Of a stretch of DNA of 64,000 bases, positions 23,146-33,289 are shown in pieces. The notes beneath the pieces are model-generated. The model was given only the letters and a program-made list of their open reading frames with translations, was not told the origin of the DNA and made no database searches. The translations under genes were made by a program, and so were the position numbers. The stretch comes from Candidatus Dietzia intestinigallinarum (lineage in GTDB: Bacteria; Actinomycetota; Actinomycetes; Mycobacteriales; Mycobacteriaceae). Position 1 is the stretch's first letter, and each line of letters opens with the position of its first letter. The stretch covers positions 117,878-181,877 of the forward strand of contig DWWG01000242.1 of NCBI GenBank assembly GCA_019119875.1, read 5' to 3'.

Positions 23146-23285
23146 TCTGCGCGGTTTTCCACCATGTGTCGGGCTGATCGCCTCTGCTCGGAGCCTGATG
23201 GCCGGGGCCCCCTGCTGTGTCGGGGACGCGCCGTGCGTTTCGATACGCTGATCGGCGGCCCGAACTACGTCAGGAGAATCAGCGG

Positions 23286-24272
23286 ATGACCACGAAGATC
23301 CGGATCGGCATCGCCGGCTACGGCAACCTCGGCCGCGGTGTGGAGGCCGCGCTCGCACAGAATCCCGACATGACGCTCGTGGGTGTGTACACGCGGCGCG
23401 CGCCGGAGGACGTGGCGACGCTGAACCCGGACACGCCCGTGTTCGCGTATGACGAGCTCGCCACGAACGACGGACAGATCGACGTGCTCATCCTGTGCGG
23501 CGGATCCAAAGAGGATCTCCCGGTGCAGTCGCCGGAGCTCGCGGCCCGCTTCAACATCGTGGACAGCTTCGACACCCACGCGCGGGTCCCGGAGCACTTC
23601 GCGGCGGTCGATGCGCCCGCCAGGGCGGCCGGCACCACGGCACTGATCTCCGCCGGCTGGGATCCCGGCATGTACTCGATCAACCGTGTCGTGGGAGAGG
23701 CGCTTCTGCCCGAGGGGGACACGTACACCTTCTGGGGCCGTGGCCTGAGCCAGGGACACTCGGATGCCGTCCGCCGGGTGCCCGGGGTGGCCGCCGGGGT
23801 GCAGTACACGGTGCCGAGCGAGAGCGCTATCGCCTCGGTGCGTGCCGGTGAGCGGCCGGCGCTGACCACTCGCCAGAAGCACGTCCGCGAATGCTTCGTC
23901 GTGCTGGAGGAGGGAGCCGATCCCGACACCGTGCGTGAGGCCATCGTGACGATGCCTGACTACTTCGAGCCCTTCGACACCACGGTCACCTTCATCACGG
24001 CGGAGGAACTGGCCCGCGACCATCGCGCGATGCCGCACGGCGGGTTCGTCATCCGTTCCGGCGAGACCGGCGAGGGCAACTCGCAGGTGGTCGAGTACAG
24101 CCTCACCCTCGGCAGCAACCCCGAGTTCACCGCGGGAGTCCTGGTGGCCTATGCGCGCGCCGTGCACCGGCTCCACGCGAGCGGTCGGGTGGGCGCGCAC
24201 ACGGTCTTCGACGTGCCCCCCGGGCTGCTCTCACCCAAGACCCCCGAGCAGCTGCGCAAGGACGACCTGTAG
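23286..24272 (+). CDS. ddh: meso-Diaminopimelate D-dehydrogenase
   Basis: KIRIGIAGYGNLGRGVEAALAQNPDMTLVGVYTRR; SAGWDPGMYSINRV; WGRGLSQGHSDAVRRVPGV. Confidence 0.93.
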   Translation: MTTKIRIGIAGYGNLGRGVEAALAQNPDMTLVGVYTRRAPEDVATLNPDTPVFAYDELATNDGQIDVLILCGGSKEDLPVQSPELAARFNIVDSFDTHARVPEHFAAVDAPARAAGTTALISAGWDPGMYSINRVVGEALLPEGDTYTFWGRGLSQGHSDAVRRVPGVAAGVQYTVPSESAIASVRAGERPALTTRQKHVRECFVVLEEGADPDTVREAIVTMPDYFEPFDTTVTFITAEELARDHRAMPHGGFVIRSGETGEGNSQVVEYSLTLGSNPEFTAGVLVAYARAVHRLHASGRVGAHTVFDVPPGLLSPKTPEQLRKDDL

Positions 24273-24329
24273 CCGGTCGGCGCCGGCTCGCACGGGAGGT
24301 CCGGGCACGGTCCTGACTACGCTGTCCCC

Positions 24330-25718
24330 ATGACCGATGTCGAGATCGCGCTGTCCACGGGGCGGGTCCGCGGGAGTGCCCGGGACGGGGTGGTCAGGTT
24401 CCTCGGAATCCCGTACGCCGAGGATCCTGTGGGTGAGCTGAGGTTCGCCGCGCCGGTCCCACGTGCACCCTGGCGGGGTGTCCGCGACGCCACCCGTCCG
24501 GCGGCCACGGGTCAGCGGCTGAGGTTCGATCCGGACCCCGCCATCCCCGAGCCGATCGTCGCGGGCACCGACGTGCTGCACGTGGACGTGTGGGCGCCCG
24601 CCTCGGCGGACCGGAGCCCGGTGCTGGTGTGGATTCACGGCGGGGGCTGGGAGTCCGGTTCCTCGCACCAGCCGTGGTTCGACGGGGCCTCTTTCGCCCG
24701 TCGGGGAATCGTGGTGGTGTCGGTCGGCTACCGGCTCGGCGTCGAGGGGTTCACGCCGTTCCCGGACGCACCAGACAACCGGGGCATGCGCGACTGGATA
24801 GCGGCGCTCGATTGGGTCCGTCGTGAGATCTCCGCGTTCGGCGGTGACCCGGGCAGGGTCACGGTCGCCGGCCAGTCCGCCGGCGGGGGTGCGGTGCTGT
24901 TCCTGATGGGTTCGCCGTCCGCTGACGGCCTGTTCCACCGGGCGATCGCCAGCTCCCCGGCGATTCTGCGGGCCCCGGCCACTCACCCCCCGAAGGGGAT
25001 CACGGCCGCATCCCTGGCCGCCGGGGGCAGAGGGGCCGTGGACGAGTTCCACCGCAGGTTGCGCAAGGACAATCAGTTCACCCTTCCCTTCCGCCCGGTG
25101 GTGGGCGACGACGTGGTGCCGGGGCCACCGCTGGAGGCGGTCGCGGGCGGCCGGGCGGGCCGGATCCCGCTGATGATCGGCTCCACGGCCACCGAGTTCG
25201 AGGCCGTCACCGACAAGCTCCCCGGGCCGGCTCTGATCCCGGGCGCCGCGCTCATCGCGCTGTCCCAGAAGCTGCCGCGAGAAGGCCTCAAGGCCCTGGC
25301 GCGGCAGTCCAACGGGCGATCGTTGCGACGCAGCGTGGGCGCGGTGATCGATGCCGCCGCGATCCAGTCCACCGTCGCCCGCACCGCCGAGTCACGCCTG
25401 GCGGCCGGCGATCCGACCTGGGTCTACGACTTCTGTTGGGACGGCGGCAACGGGCCGCGGCACTGCGCGGATCTCCCGTTCTTCTGGGGGGCTCCGGACG
25501 CGGAGAACGTGGAGCGTTACCTGGGTGCGCCGGCCCCGGCGGCCCTGGTGGAGGCGATGCACGACTCGTGGGTCGACTTCGTCACCACCGGCGACCCCGG
25601 TTTCCCCGCCTACGAGGCGGCCGACCGGATGGTGCGCGCGTGGAGCGACCCGCCGGCCGTGGTCGAGGACGGGCTCGGCCCCGTGCGGCAGGTCTGGTGG
25701 CCGGAGGGTGCGCGCTGA
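24330..25718 (+). CDS. Type B carboxylesterase
   Basis: WIHGGGWESGS; GRVTVAGQSAGGGAVLFL. Confidence 0.9.
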   Translation: MTDVEIALSTGRVRGSARDGVVRFLGIPYAEDPVGELRFAAPVPRAPWRGVRDATRPAATGQRLRFDPDPAIPEPIVAGTDVLHVDVWAPASADRSPVLVWIHGGGWESGSSHQPWFDGASFARRGIVVVSVGYRLGVEGFTPFPDAPDNRGMRDWIAALDWVRREISAFGGDPGRVTVAGQSAGGGAVLFLMGSPSADGLFHRAIASSPAILRAPATHPPKGITAASLAAGGRGAVDEFHRRLRKDNQFTLPFRPVVGDDVVPGPPLEAVAGGRAGRIPLMIGSTATEFEAVTDKLPGPALIPGAALIALSQKLPREGLKALARQSNGRSLRRSVGAVIDAAAIQSTVARTAESRLAAGDPTWVYDFCWDGGNGPRHCADLPFFWGAPDAENVERYLGAPAPAALVEAMHDSWVDFVTTGDPGFPAYEAADRMVRAWSDPPAVVEDGLGPVRQVWWPEGAR

Positions 25719-25773
25719 CGCCTTGCTAGGATTGCGCGGCACACGATCGGCCCGATGCACGGTGTGCATTTCG

Positions 25774-25847
25774 GGGGCCATAGCTCAGTTGGTTAGAGCC
25801 GCGGACTCATAATCCGCTGGTCGCGGGTTCAAGCCCCGCTGGCCCCA
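25774..25847 (+). tRNA. tRNA with CAT anticodon (elongator Met, or Ile2 if lysidinylated); CCA encoded
   Basis: GGGGCCA/TGGCCCC acceptor, CTCATAA loop, GGGTTCAAGCCC T-arm. Confidence 0.92.
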
Positions 25848-25852
25848 CCACG

Positions 25853-25880
25853 AAACCCCCTGCCGGCAGGGGGTTTCGCA
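25853..25880 (+). terminator. Terminator hairpin after tRNA(CAT)
   Basis: Perfect AAACCCCCTGCC|GGCAGGGGGTTT. Confidence 0.75.
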
Positions 25881-25965
25881 GTTTAGTGGGGTGCCGGAAC
25901 CGTAGGGTGTGCTGCCGTGGTCGCGGCGCCATCGCGCCCGCGTGGTGGGCGGGCCGCGGCGTCGG

Positions 25966-27060
25966 TCAGTATCCGAGCCCCATCCGCAGTGCGCCGACGG
26001 CCTCGTACAGTGCCGCCCGGGCCGCCGGACTGGTGCCGACGGCGTTGACGAACGGGTGCACCAACGAGGAATGCCGCCGCAGTGACACTGTGACCCCGGC
26101 CTCGGACATCTTGCGGGCGTAGGCCTCGCCCTCATCCCGCAGTGGGTCGAATCCGCCGGTGGCCACGTGGGCCGGTGGCAGCCCGGAGAAGTCCTCGGCC
26201 AGCAGCGGGGAGGCCCGCGGGTCGGTGCGGTCGTCGTCGGACCGGATGTAGGTCTCCTCGTACCAGTCCATGTTTGACCTGGTGAGGAAGAAGCCCTCGC
26301 CGAAGGTCTCGTACGACCGTGTCCGGGCGGACATGTCGGTGGCGGGGACGAACAGCAGCTGGAAGGCGGGCATTGTCTCGGCGGCGTCGCGGGTCAGGTG
26401 GCAGACGACCGTCGCGAGGTTGCCTCCGGCGCTGTCGCCGCCCACGGCAATCCGGGTGGCGTCCACGCCGAGCTCGACGGCGTTGTCCCGGACGTAGCGG
26501 AACGAAGCGAGGCAGTCTTCTACAGGCGTCGGGAACGTGAACTCGGGCGCGAGGCGATAGTCCACACTGAGGACCTTGAGACCGCCCTCGCGGGCGATGA
26601 AGCGGCACGTGGAGTCGTGCGAGTCGATGCTCCCGAGCGTCCAGCCGCCGCCGTGGAAGTAGATGAGAAGCGGCAGCACCTCGTCGGTGCCGACGGGCGA
26701 GTAGAGGCGGGCGGAAAGGTCCGCGCGCGCGGGATCGTCACCGGCCAGCGGGAGGACGATGTCCTCGACGACGGCGAGGTCGATCCTGTCGCCGGAGGCG
26801 GTGAACGCCGACCGCTCGAGCGTCTCCCGCGCCTGCTTCAGGGGGAGGTCCTCGTACTCACCTCCGGTCATCAGTGAGATCACCCGCAGCCCGGCCTGGA
26901 AATGCGGGTCAAGGGTCAGTCCGTCGAGCCGACGCGGTGAGCCCGCGATCGGTCGGAGCATTCCCCCGGGCAGTCGCCCCGCAGCGGTCATGGCTGCCCT
27001 GACGAGCCGGTCTGCCGTGGTCGGAGTGTAGGCCCGGTGACCGGACATCGGAGAACTCAT
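25966..27060 (-). CDS. HSL-family alpha/beta hydrolase (esterase)
   Basis: YFHGGGWTLGSIDSHD; VGGDSAGGNLATV. Confidence 0.88.
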   Translation of the reverse strand: MSSPMSGHRAYTPTTADRLVRAAMTAAGRLPGGMLRPIAGSPRRLDGLTLDPHFQAGLRVISLMTGGEYEDLPLKQARETLERSAFTASGDRIDLAVVEDIVLPLAGDDPARADLSARLYSPVGTDEVLPLLIYFHGGGWTLGSIDSHDSTCRFIAREGGLKVLSVDYRLAPEFTFPTPVEDCLASFRYVRDNAVELGVDATRIAVGGDSAGGNLATVVCHLTRDAAETMPAFQLLFVPATDMSARTRSYETFGEGFFLTRSNMDWYEETYIRSDDDRTDPRASPLLAEDFSGLPPAHVATGGFDPLRDEGEAYARKMSEAGVTVSLRRHSSLVHPFVNAVGTSPAARAALYEAVGALRMGLGY

Positions 27061-27185
27061 GGCCACATTGTGTCGCGTATCCCGCGGATCGCGGTGGGTA
27101 TCCGGTGACCGACCGCACCGGGACGTGCCTGCAGACCTGACAGACTGGCGGACAGGCACACCGCTCAAGCTCCAGGGAGGAACCG

Positions 27186-28049
27186 ATGTCGCACGACCTG
27201 CTCGAGAAGGCGATCGCCACCGTGAGGGACTGGCCGGTGGACAACGTCTCCGCGGCGGTCGTCGGCCCGGAGGGGGCCGTGGCCGTCCACGGCGACGAGT
27301 CCCGCGTCTACCGGCTCGCCTCCGTCACCAAGCCGATCGTCGCCCTGGCCGCCCTCCTGGCCGTCGAGGAGGAGGCCATCACGCTCGAGGACAGGTCCGG
27401 TCCCGAGGGGTCGACCGTCCGTCACCTGCTCGCCCACGCCTCGGGCCTCGATTTCGCCGACCGGGACAAGGTCCGGGCGGCACCGGGGCGGCGGCGCATC
27501 TACTCCTCGGCCGGGTTCGAGGTGCTCGCCGACCACATCGCCTCCGCCACCGGCATCGACTTTCCCGATTACCTCGACGAAGGCGTCTGCGAGCCGCTCG
27601 GAATGACCTCGACCACGCTCACCGGATCCGCCGGACACGGTGCCTCGGGCAGCCTCGCCGACCTGGTGAACTTCGCCCGAGAGCTGGTGGCGCCCCGGAT
27701 ACTCGCGCCGGAAACCCTCGAGGAGGCGATCACCGAGCAGTTCCCCGGGCTCGACGGACTCGTCCCCGGGTACGGGATGCACAAGCCCTGCCCGTGGGGG
27801 CTGGGCTTCGAACTCCGCGGGGCCAAGCATCCCCACTGGACCGGGCAGCACAACTCGCCCGCGACGTTCGGGCACTTCGGGCAGTCCGGGACGCTGCTGT
27901 GGGTCGAACCGGAGATCGAGACCGCGCTGGTCGTGCTCACCGACCGGGACTTCGGGGACTGGGCCAAACCCCTGTGGCCCGCGCTGTCCGACAGGGTGGT
28001 CGACGCCGCCACGCGCCGCTCCTCTCAGGACGACGCGCTCGGCGGCTGA
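27186..28049 (+). CDS. Beta-lactamase-family serine hydrolase
   Basis: RLASVTKPIVALAAL (SxxK); IYSSAGFEVLADHI. Confidence 0.87.
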   Translation: MSHDLLEKAIATVRDWPVDNVSAAVVGPEGAVAVHGDESRVYRLASVTKPIVALAALLAVEEEAITLEDRSGPEGSTVRHLLAHASGLDFADRDKVRAAPGRRRIYSSAGFEVLADHIASATGIDFPDYLDEGVCEPLGMTSTTLTGSAGHGASGSLADLVNFARELVAPRILAPETLEEAITEQFPGLDGLVPGYGMHKPCPWGLGFELRGAKHPHWTGQHNSPATFGHFGQSGTLLWVEPEIETALVVLTDRDFGDWAKPLWPALSDRVVDAATRRSSQDDALGG

Positions 28050-28292
28050 CCACGCCCGGGCTCACACCCGCCCCACACCGACGAGTCCCCGGAGACGAGT
28101 GGCGACACGCCGTGATGGGGTCGACCGTGCGGAATCACGGTGCTGTAACTTTGCTGAGAATCCAGAAGTGTCACTGGTGTAGTTTCATCACTTGAGGCAC
28201 AGTGGTCATCAACAACAACATAAGCAACATCATTCACACGATTTCGTGAGGTCGTTGGGGAAGACGTCCCTCAGTGAGTCGGGAGTGAAGTG

Positions 28293-28802
28293 ATGTCTGA
28301 CCTTAACCATTTCGCGGATACGACGACCGGCGTGGTGTTCATCCACGCCGCGCCCACCGCGTTGTGTCCTCACGTCGAGTGGGCTCTGGCGAGCGTGCTC
28401 GACGCGACATCGGCCATGCGCTGGGAAGACCAGCCGGCCCAGCCCGGTGCCCGAAAGGCCGTCGTGGACTGGATCGGCCCGGTCGGCACGGGCGCACGGC
28501 TGGCCGACGCGTTGGCGAAGTGGTCCATGCTGGCCTTCGAGGTCACCGAGGACCCGAGCGACCTCGTCGACGGCGAACGCTTCTCGCACACGCCCGAACT
28601 GGGCATGTGGCGGGGACAGACCGGGGCGAGTGGCGATGTCGTGATCGGCGAGAACCGCCTGCGGCACCTCATGGCCGCCGGACCTGTCGCATTCCATTCC
28701 GCCGTCGAGGACGAGCTCGGCACCGCCTGGGACAGCGCACTCGAGCCACTCCGCGGTCACCCGGCCGCCGCCGAGGTCACCTGGCTCTCGCGGGTCGGCT
28801 GA
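28293..28802 (+). CDS. DUF3145-family protein
   Basis: TGVVFIHAAPTALCPHVEWALASVLD, an actinobacterial conserved family as recalled. Confidence 0.8.
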   Translation: MSDLNHFADTTTGVVFIHAAPTALCPHVEWALASVLDATSAMRWEDQPAQPGARKAVVDWIGPVGTGARLADALAKWSMLAFEVTEDPSDLVDGERFSHTPELGMWRGQTGASGDVVIGENRLRHLMAAGPVAFHSAVEDELGTAWDSALEPLRGHPAAAEVTWLSRVG

Positions 28803-28831
28803 CACCGGACCCACTCCCGCACCCACGCACG

Positions 28832-28878
28832 AAAGAGCGCCCGCCCGCCGCACGCCGCGGCCGACGGGCGCTCTTTCC
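28832..28878. terminator. Bidirectional terminator between convergent genes
   Basis: 13-bp perfect stem GAAAGAGCGCCCG/CGGGCGCTCTTTC. Confidence 0.85.
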
Positions 28879-28899
28879 GTTCCCGCGGAGCGCCTCAGA

Positions 28900-30336
28900 T
28901 CACAGCGGGATGTTCTTGTGCTGGCCGCGGGTGTGCGAAGCGGCATCCAGCGCCTCTGCGAGCCGACGGCGGGTGTCGGTGGGCTCGATGACCTCGTCCA
29001 CCACACCGATCGACATGGCCCGGCCCACCCCGCCGGCGATCGCCGCGTGCTCTTCCGCCAAACGCTCGTGGAGCTCTTCGCGCTCGTCCTCCGGCGCGGC
29101 GGCGAGCGTCCGCTTGTGCAGGATGCCCACGGCAGCCTTGGCGCCCATCACGGCGACCTCCGCGTCGGGCCAGGCGAACACGGCCGAGGCGCCGAGTGCG
29201 CGGGAGTTCATGGCGATGTAGGCGCCGCCGTAGATCTTGCGGGTGACCAGGGTGACCCGGGCGACCGACGCCTCGGCGAAGGCGTGGAGGAGTTTGGCGC
29301 CACGCCGGACCACACCCTCCCACTCCTGGGAGACACCGGGCAGATAGCCGGGTACGTCCACGATCACGACAAGCGGCACACCGAAGGCGTTGCAGAGCCG
29401 GACGAAGCGCGAGGCCTTCTCCGCCGACTCGGAGTTCAGGCAGCCTCCCAGGCGCAACGGATTGTTGGCGATCACGCCGACCGAGCGCCCGGCGATCCGG
29501 CCGAAGCCCACGACGATGCTGGGCGCCCACTTGGCCTGTAGTTCCTCGAACGTCGTGCTGCCGTCGAGCTCGGAGGAGTCGAGGATGCCGTGGACGAGCG
29601 GTCGCACGTCGTAGGCCCGCTTGGGGGACTCCGGGAGCAGGCCTGCGAGATCCGTGTGATCGTTGGAGAGGATGCGTGGATCGAACTCGCCCTGATCTGA
29701 CATCAGGCTCACGAGACGGCGGGCCCGGTGCAGGGCGTCACGCTCGTCGTCCGCGGCGATGTGGCACACGCCCGACTTGCGGTGGTGTACGTCCTGACCG
29801 CCGAGGCCCTCCATGTCGACCTGCTCGCCCGTGACATCGCGAACCACGGCGGGGCCGGTCACGAAGACCTTGCCCTCCGGCGCCATGATCACGACGTCGG
29901 TCAGTGCCGGGCCATAGGCGGCGCCACCGGCGGCGGGGCCGAGTACGACCGAGATCTGCGGGACGCGGCCCGAGGCACGGACCATGGCCTCGAACACGGT
30001 GCCCACGGCGTGGAGGGCCTCGACGCCCTCGGCGAGGCGAGCACCCCCGGAGTGCCACACGCCCACGACCGGCTTCTCCTCGTCGATGGCGGTCTCGATC
30101 GCCCGGACGATGTGAGAGCACCCGTCGAGACCCATTGCGCCGCCCATGACGGTGGCGTCGGTGGCGTAGGCGATGGTGGGTACACCATCGATCAGCCCGC
30201 GTGCGGCGAGTGCGCCCGAGGCGTCGGGTTCGGTGATGAACTCAAGGGAGGCGGGATCGAAGAGCTTCTCGAGCCGGACGACGGGGTCGCGCGGGTCGAT
30301 CTGGGCGTTCTGGTCCACAGTGCTGGTGATGGTCAT
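28900..30336 (-). CDS. accD6: Acyl-CoA carboxylase beta subunit (AccD6-like carboxyltransferase)
   Basis: SGGARLAEGVEALHAVG; GGAAYGPALTDVVIM; in FAS-II locus. Confidence 0.88.
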   Translation of the reverse strand: MTITSTVDQNAQIDPRDPVVRLEKLFDPASLEFITEPDASGALAARGLIDGVPTIAYATDATVMGGAMGLDGCSHIVRAIETAIDEEKPVVGVWHSGGARLAEGVEALHAVGTVFEAMVRASGRVPQISVVLGPAAGGAAYGPALTDVVIMAPEGKVFVTGPAVVRDVTGEQVDMEGLGGQDVHHRKSGVCHIAADDERDALHRARRLVSLMSDQGEFDPRILSNDHTDLAGLLPESPKRAYDVRPLVHGILDSSELDGSTTFEELQAKWAPSIVVGFGRIAGRSVGVIANNPLRLGGCLNSESAEKASRFVRLCNAFGVPLVVIVDVPGYLPGVSQEWEGVVRRGAKLLHAFAEASVARVTLVTRKIYGGAYIAMNSRALGASAVFAWPDAEVAVMGAKAAVGILHKRTLAAAPEDEREELHERLAEEHAAIAGGVGRAMSIGVVDEVIEPTDTRRRLAEALDAASHTRGQHKNIPL

Positions 30337-30598
30337 GTGTGCAGTCCTTTCCATGGCGCACATCCCGGTGAGGGAGAGCGCGCCGTCTACGGACCCCCGG
30401 ACTGGCTGGTGGGTCGTTGCCGGGAGCGGGACCCCCGTCCCGCACCCGGTCCTTCGACCCGGTGTCCCGCACGAGGCGGGATGAGTGGTGATGTGGAGTG
30501 CCCTACACCGGCGGGAGGGGACGCGGGCTCGACGTGGTGCACCGACCGCACCTTCGGCCCTGTGAGATCGCGTCCCCACCCGTGTGCGGGGCTGGAAG

Positions 30599-30850
30599 TC
30601 AGTTCTGGTCGATCTTCTTGATGTAGTCGACCGCATCCTGCACGGTACGCAGCTTGGCGAGGTCCTCGTCGGGGATCTCCACGCCGTAGCGGTCCTCGGT
30701 CTGGACGGCGATCTCCACCATGGAGAGCGAATCGATGTCGAGATCGTCGACGAAGGACTTCTCCGCGGTCACCTCGGAGGGTTCGATGCCGGTGACCTCT
30801 TCGACGATCTCCGCCAGTCCTGCGATGATCTCGGCCTCGGTGCGTGCCAT
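30599..30850 (-). CDS. acpM: Meromycolate-type acyl carrier protein
   Basis: FVDDLDIDSLSMVEIAVQTEDRYGVEIPDEDLAKLRT (DSL phosphopantetheine site). Confidence 0.94.
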   Translation of the reverse strand: MARTEAEIIAGLAEIVEEVTGIEPSEVTAEKSFVDDLDIDSLSMVEIAVQTEDRYGVEIPDEDLAKLRTVQDAVDYIKKIDQN

Positions 30851-30953
30851 GTGGTGTCCTTTCTGATGGGTGGCGTCGCGCCCGGCGGGCGCGACGAACA
30901 GCAGTGGGCGATCGTCGGCCGGTGCCGACGTCCGCGGGGATGGGGTGAGTGGA

Positions 30954-31880
30954 CTAGGTGCCGCTGAGGGCGGGAACGGATTCTAACGTCTGGTCGAGGT
31001 CTTCCGGAGTGGTCAACCCGTAGCGCGGCACGCCGCGCATCAACCGCTTGGCCAGTCCGACCAGGGCTCCGGAGGGCGGGAGTTCGACGAACGTGTCGAC
31101 TCCACGTTTGAGCATCGTCTGCGTGCACAGGTCCCACCGAACCGGACTGGTGATCTGGGCGATCACCTGGTCGAGTGCCTGCCGGCCGGAGGTGACGGCC
31201 ATTCCGTCCGCGTTCGACAGCAGGGTCAGCTCGGGGTCCCGGACCTCGATGGTGCCGGCCAGCGCGCGGACGTCCTCCACCGCGGACGCCATGTACTCGG
31301 TGTGGAACGCACCTGCGACCTCGAGCCGGCGCAGGCGGGCGCGGCTCGGTGGATTCTGCTCCAGCGCGTCACATGCCTCGAGGGGGCCGGCGGCGACGAT
31401 CTGGCCCGCACCGTTGCGGTTGGCGGGCGTGAGGCCCGCATTCTCGAGGGCCAGCAGCACATCGGCTTCCACTCCGCCGAGTACGGCGATCATCCCGGTG
31501 GGCCGATCGGCACACGCCCGCGACATCGCTGCGCCTCGTACGGAGGCCAGGCGGAGGGCGTCGGACTCGGAGATCACGCCGGCGATCGCGAGGGCGGAGA
31601 CCTCGCCGATCGAGTGCCCCGCGACGACGGTGTCAGCGGGAAGGTGGCCCCGGCGACGCAGTTCGGCGGCGCCGAGCAGCGCGGAGGCCACGACGAGAGG
31701 CTGGGTCACCGCGGTGTCGGTGATGTCCTGAAGGGTCGCAGTGGTACCCAGGCGCTCGAGGTCGAGTCCGCTGGAAACGGACCATGCATCGAGACGGCTC
31801 TGGGCGCCGGGTAGCTCGAGCCAGGGCGCGAGCATTCCGGCCTTCTGTGACCCTTGTCCGGGAGCGGTAAGGCAAAGCAC
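30954..31880 (-). CDS. fabD: Malonyl-CoA:ACP transacylase
   Basis: LTAPGQGSQKAGM; VVAGHSIGEVSALAIAG. Confidence 0.94.
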   Translation of the reverse strand: MLCLTAPGQGSQKAGMLAPWLELPGAQSRLDAWSVSSGLDLERLGTTATLQDITDTAVTQPLVVASALLGAAELRRRGHLPADTVVAGHSIGEVSALAIAGVISESDALRLASVRGAAMSRACADRPTGMIAVLGGVEADVLLALENAGLTPANRNGAGQIVAAGPLEACDALEQNPPSRARLRRLEVAGAFHTEYMASAVEDVRALAGTIEVRDPELTLLSNADGMAVTSGRQALDQVIAQITSPVRWDLCTQTMLKRGVDTFVELPPSGALVGLAKRLMRGVPRYGLTTPEDLDQTLESVPALSGT

Positions 31881-31946
31881 GGGTATCAGACAACACCTAG
31901 GGGGGCGGTTCGGATGATGTTCTCCAAGCCAGAAACGGAATCGAGT

Positions 31947-31967
31947 TTTTGTGGAGATCCCACAAAA
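31947..31967. promoter_or_regulatory. Candidate MabR operator TTTTGT-N9-ACAAAA upstream of fabD
   Basis: tttTTTTGTGGAGATCCCACAAAAg; spacing exactly 9; between mabR and fabD. Confidence 0.72.
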
Positions 31968-32035
31968 GCCGCGCTGGCCGATGGCCCATCTGTCGTCGGG
32001 GCCATTTCGTTACATGATGTGACGGATGTGGTTAT

Positions 32036-33289
32036 TTAGCTCTCCTGAGGATTGCGTTCGTCGAACTTGCCGAGAACCAGGGCGATTCGGAGGACAAATG
32101 CGTCCCTGGCGTTGAGCGGATCGAAGTCAGTGATCTGGCTCACTCTTTTCAAGCGGTAGCGAACGGTATTGGGATGGACGTACAACTGCCGAGCGCACGC
32201 TTCGACGTGTCCGCCGGAGTCTAGATAGGCTCGGAGAGTGGTCTCGACAGAGGGGTCCGCCCCTCGCAGTGGCGTGACGACACGCTCGACGAGAGTCGCC
32301 GCCGCACCCCTGTCTCCGCCGAGTACCCGCTCGGGCAGGAGGTCGACCGCGGCGACGGGTCGGGGTGCGCCGGGCCAACCGCAGACGGCCGCAGCGCCCG
32401 AGAGCGCCTCGGCGGCGCTGTCAGGCGCCTCCACCAGTGAGCCGACGGTGTGTCCGTGGACGACGGGTGCGTCGGGGGAGAAGGCGTCGAGGACCGCCGT
32501 GGGGATGGGCACGGTGGACTCGAGTTCCCCTGACAGGATGACGACGAGGCGTGCGCCCTGTAGGACCGCGAGCGCATGTCTTCCCGACGCGACGGCGGCC
32601 CTGTGGACCGCTGTCACCGCGTCGAGGCCGAGGTCCTCGCGGGGGGAGCCGATGATCACGGTGGCGGCTGTCGTCGGGTCCCAGTTCAGGGCCGAGGCGC
32701 CCGAGGTGAGATCGGCGTGTCGGTCCCCACGGACCACCGCGTCGACGATCATCGCCTCCATGCGGGTGTCCCAGGCGCCGCGGTTCTCGGCGGCGGCCGC
32801 GTACACGGACGCCGCGGTGAAGCCGAGCTCGCGACCGAACTTCAGGACGGCGGCGATCATCAGGCCCCGCTGCCGCTCGTTGTGTGTGATGCGGGGCATG
32901 ACCAGTTCGAAGTACTCGAGTGTGGACCGGACGAGCTGAACGGTCTGCTGCAGGGTCAGGCCCTGCCCGAGTCCCTTGGGCAGGAGCTTGAACCCCGCGA
33001 TCGTGTCGGAGTGCTGGGCCTCCGGGTTACGCATCCAGGTGACGAAGTCGCGAACCGCGCTCTGGATGATGAGCTGGATCTCCGCCCGCTGGTCCGCGGA
33101 CAGTTCGCCGAAGAACGGCAGCTCGACTTCCAGTGCACGGACGGCTTCGGTGGACAGGGTCCCCGAGTACCGGGTGATCCGCTTGAGGAGCGCATCGGAG
33201 ACAGGCCGTTGATCCGGCGGGGTCGCCGACCGCCGCCGGATCGTCTGGTCTGCCTGTGCCCCGGTCTCGGGGTCTGTCGTGTCGCTCAC
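32036..33289 (-). CDS. mabR: PucR-type HTH regulator, MabR homologue
   Basis: C-terminal HTH_30 ([35 protein letters not shown]); between aceE and fabD as in M. tuberculosis. Confidence 0.88.
   Translation of the reverse strand: MSDTTDPETGAQADQTIRRRSATPPDQRPVSDALLKRITRYSGTLSTEAVRALEVELPFFGELSADQRAEIQLIIQSAVRDFVTWMRNPEAQHSDTIAGFKLLPKGLGQGLTLQQTVQLVRSTLEYFELVMPRITHNERQRGLMIAAVLKFGRELGFTAASVYAAAAENRGAWDTRMEAMIVDAVVRGDRHADLTSGASALNWDPTTAATVIIGSPREDLGLDAVTAVHRAAVASGRHALAVLQGARLVVILSGELESTVPIPTAVLDAFSPDAPVVHGHTVGSLVEAPDSAAEALSGAAAVCGWPGAPRPVAAVDLLPERVLGGDRGAAATLVERVVTPLRGADPSVETTLRAYLDSGGHVEACARQLYVHPNTVRYRLKRVSQITDFDPLNARDAFVLRIALVLGKFDERNPQES

Noticed and set aside
25774-25847. Second island at the CAT-anticodon tRNA
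   Set aside because: No duplicated tRNA 3' end or integrase nearby; downstream is a simple terminator and an ordinary esterase.
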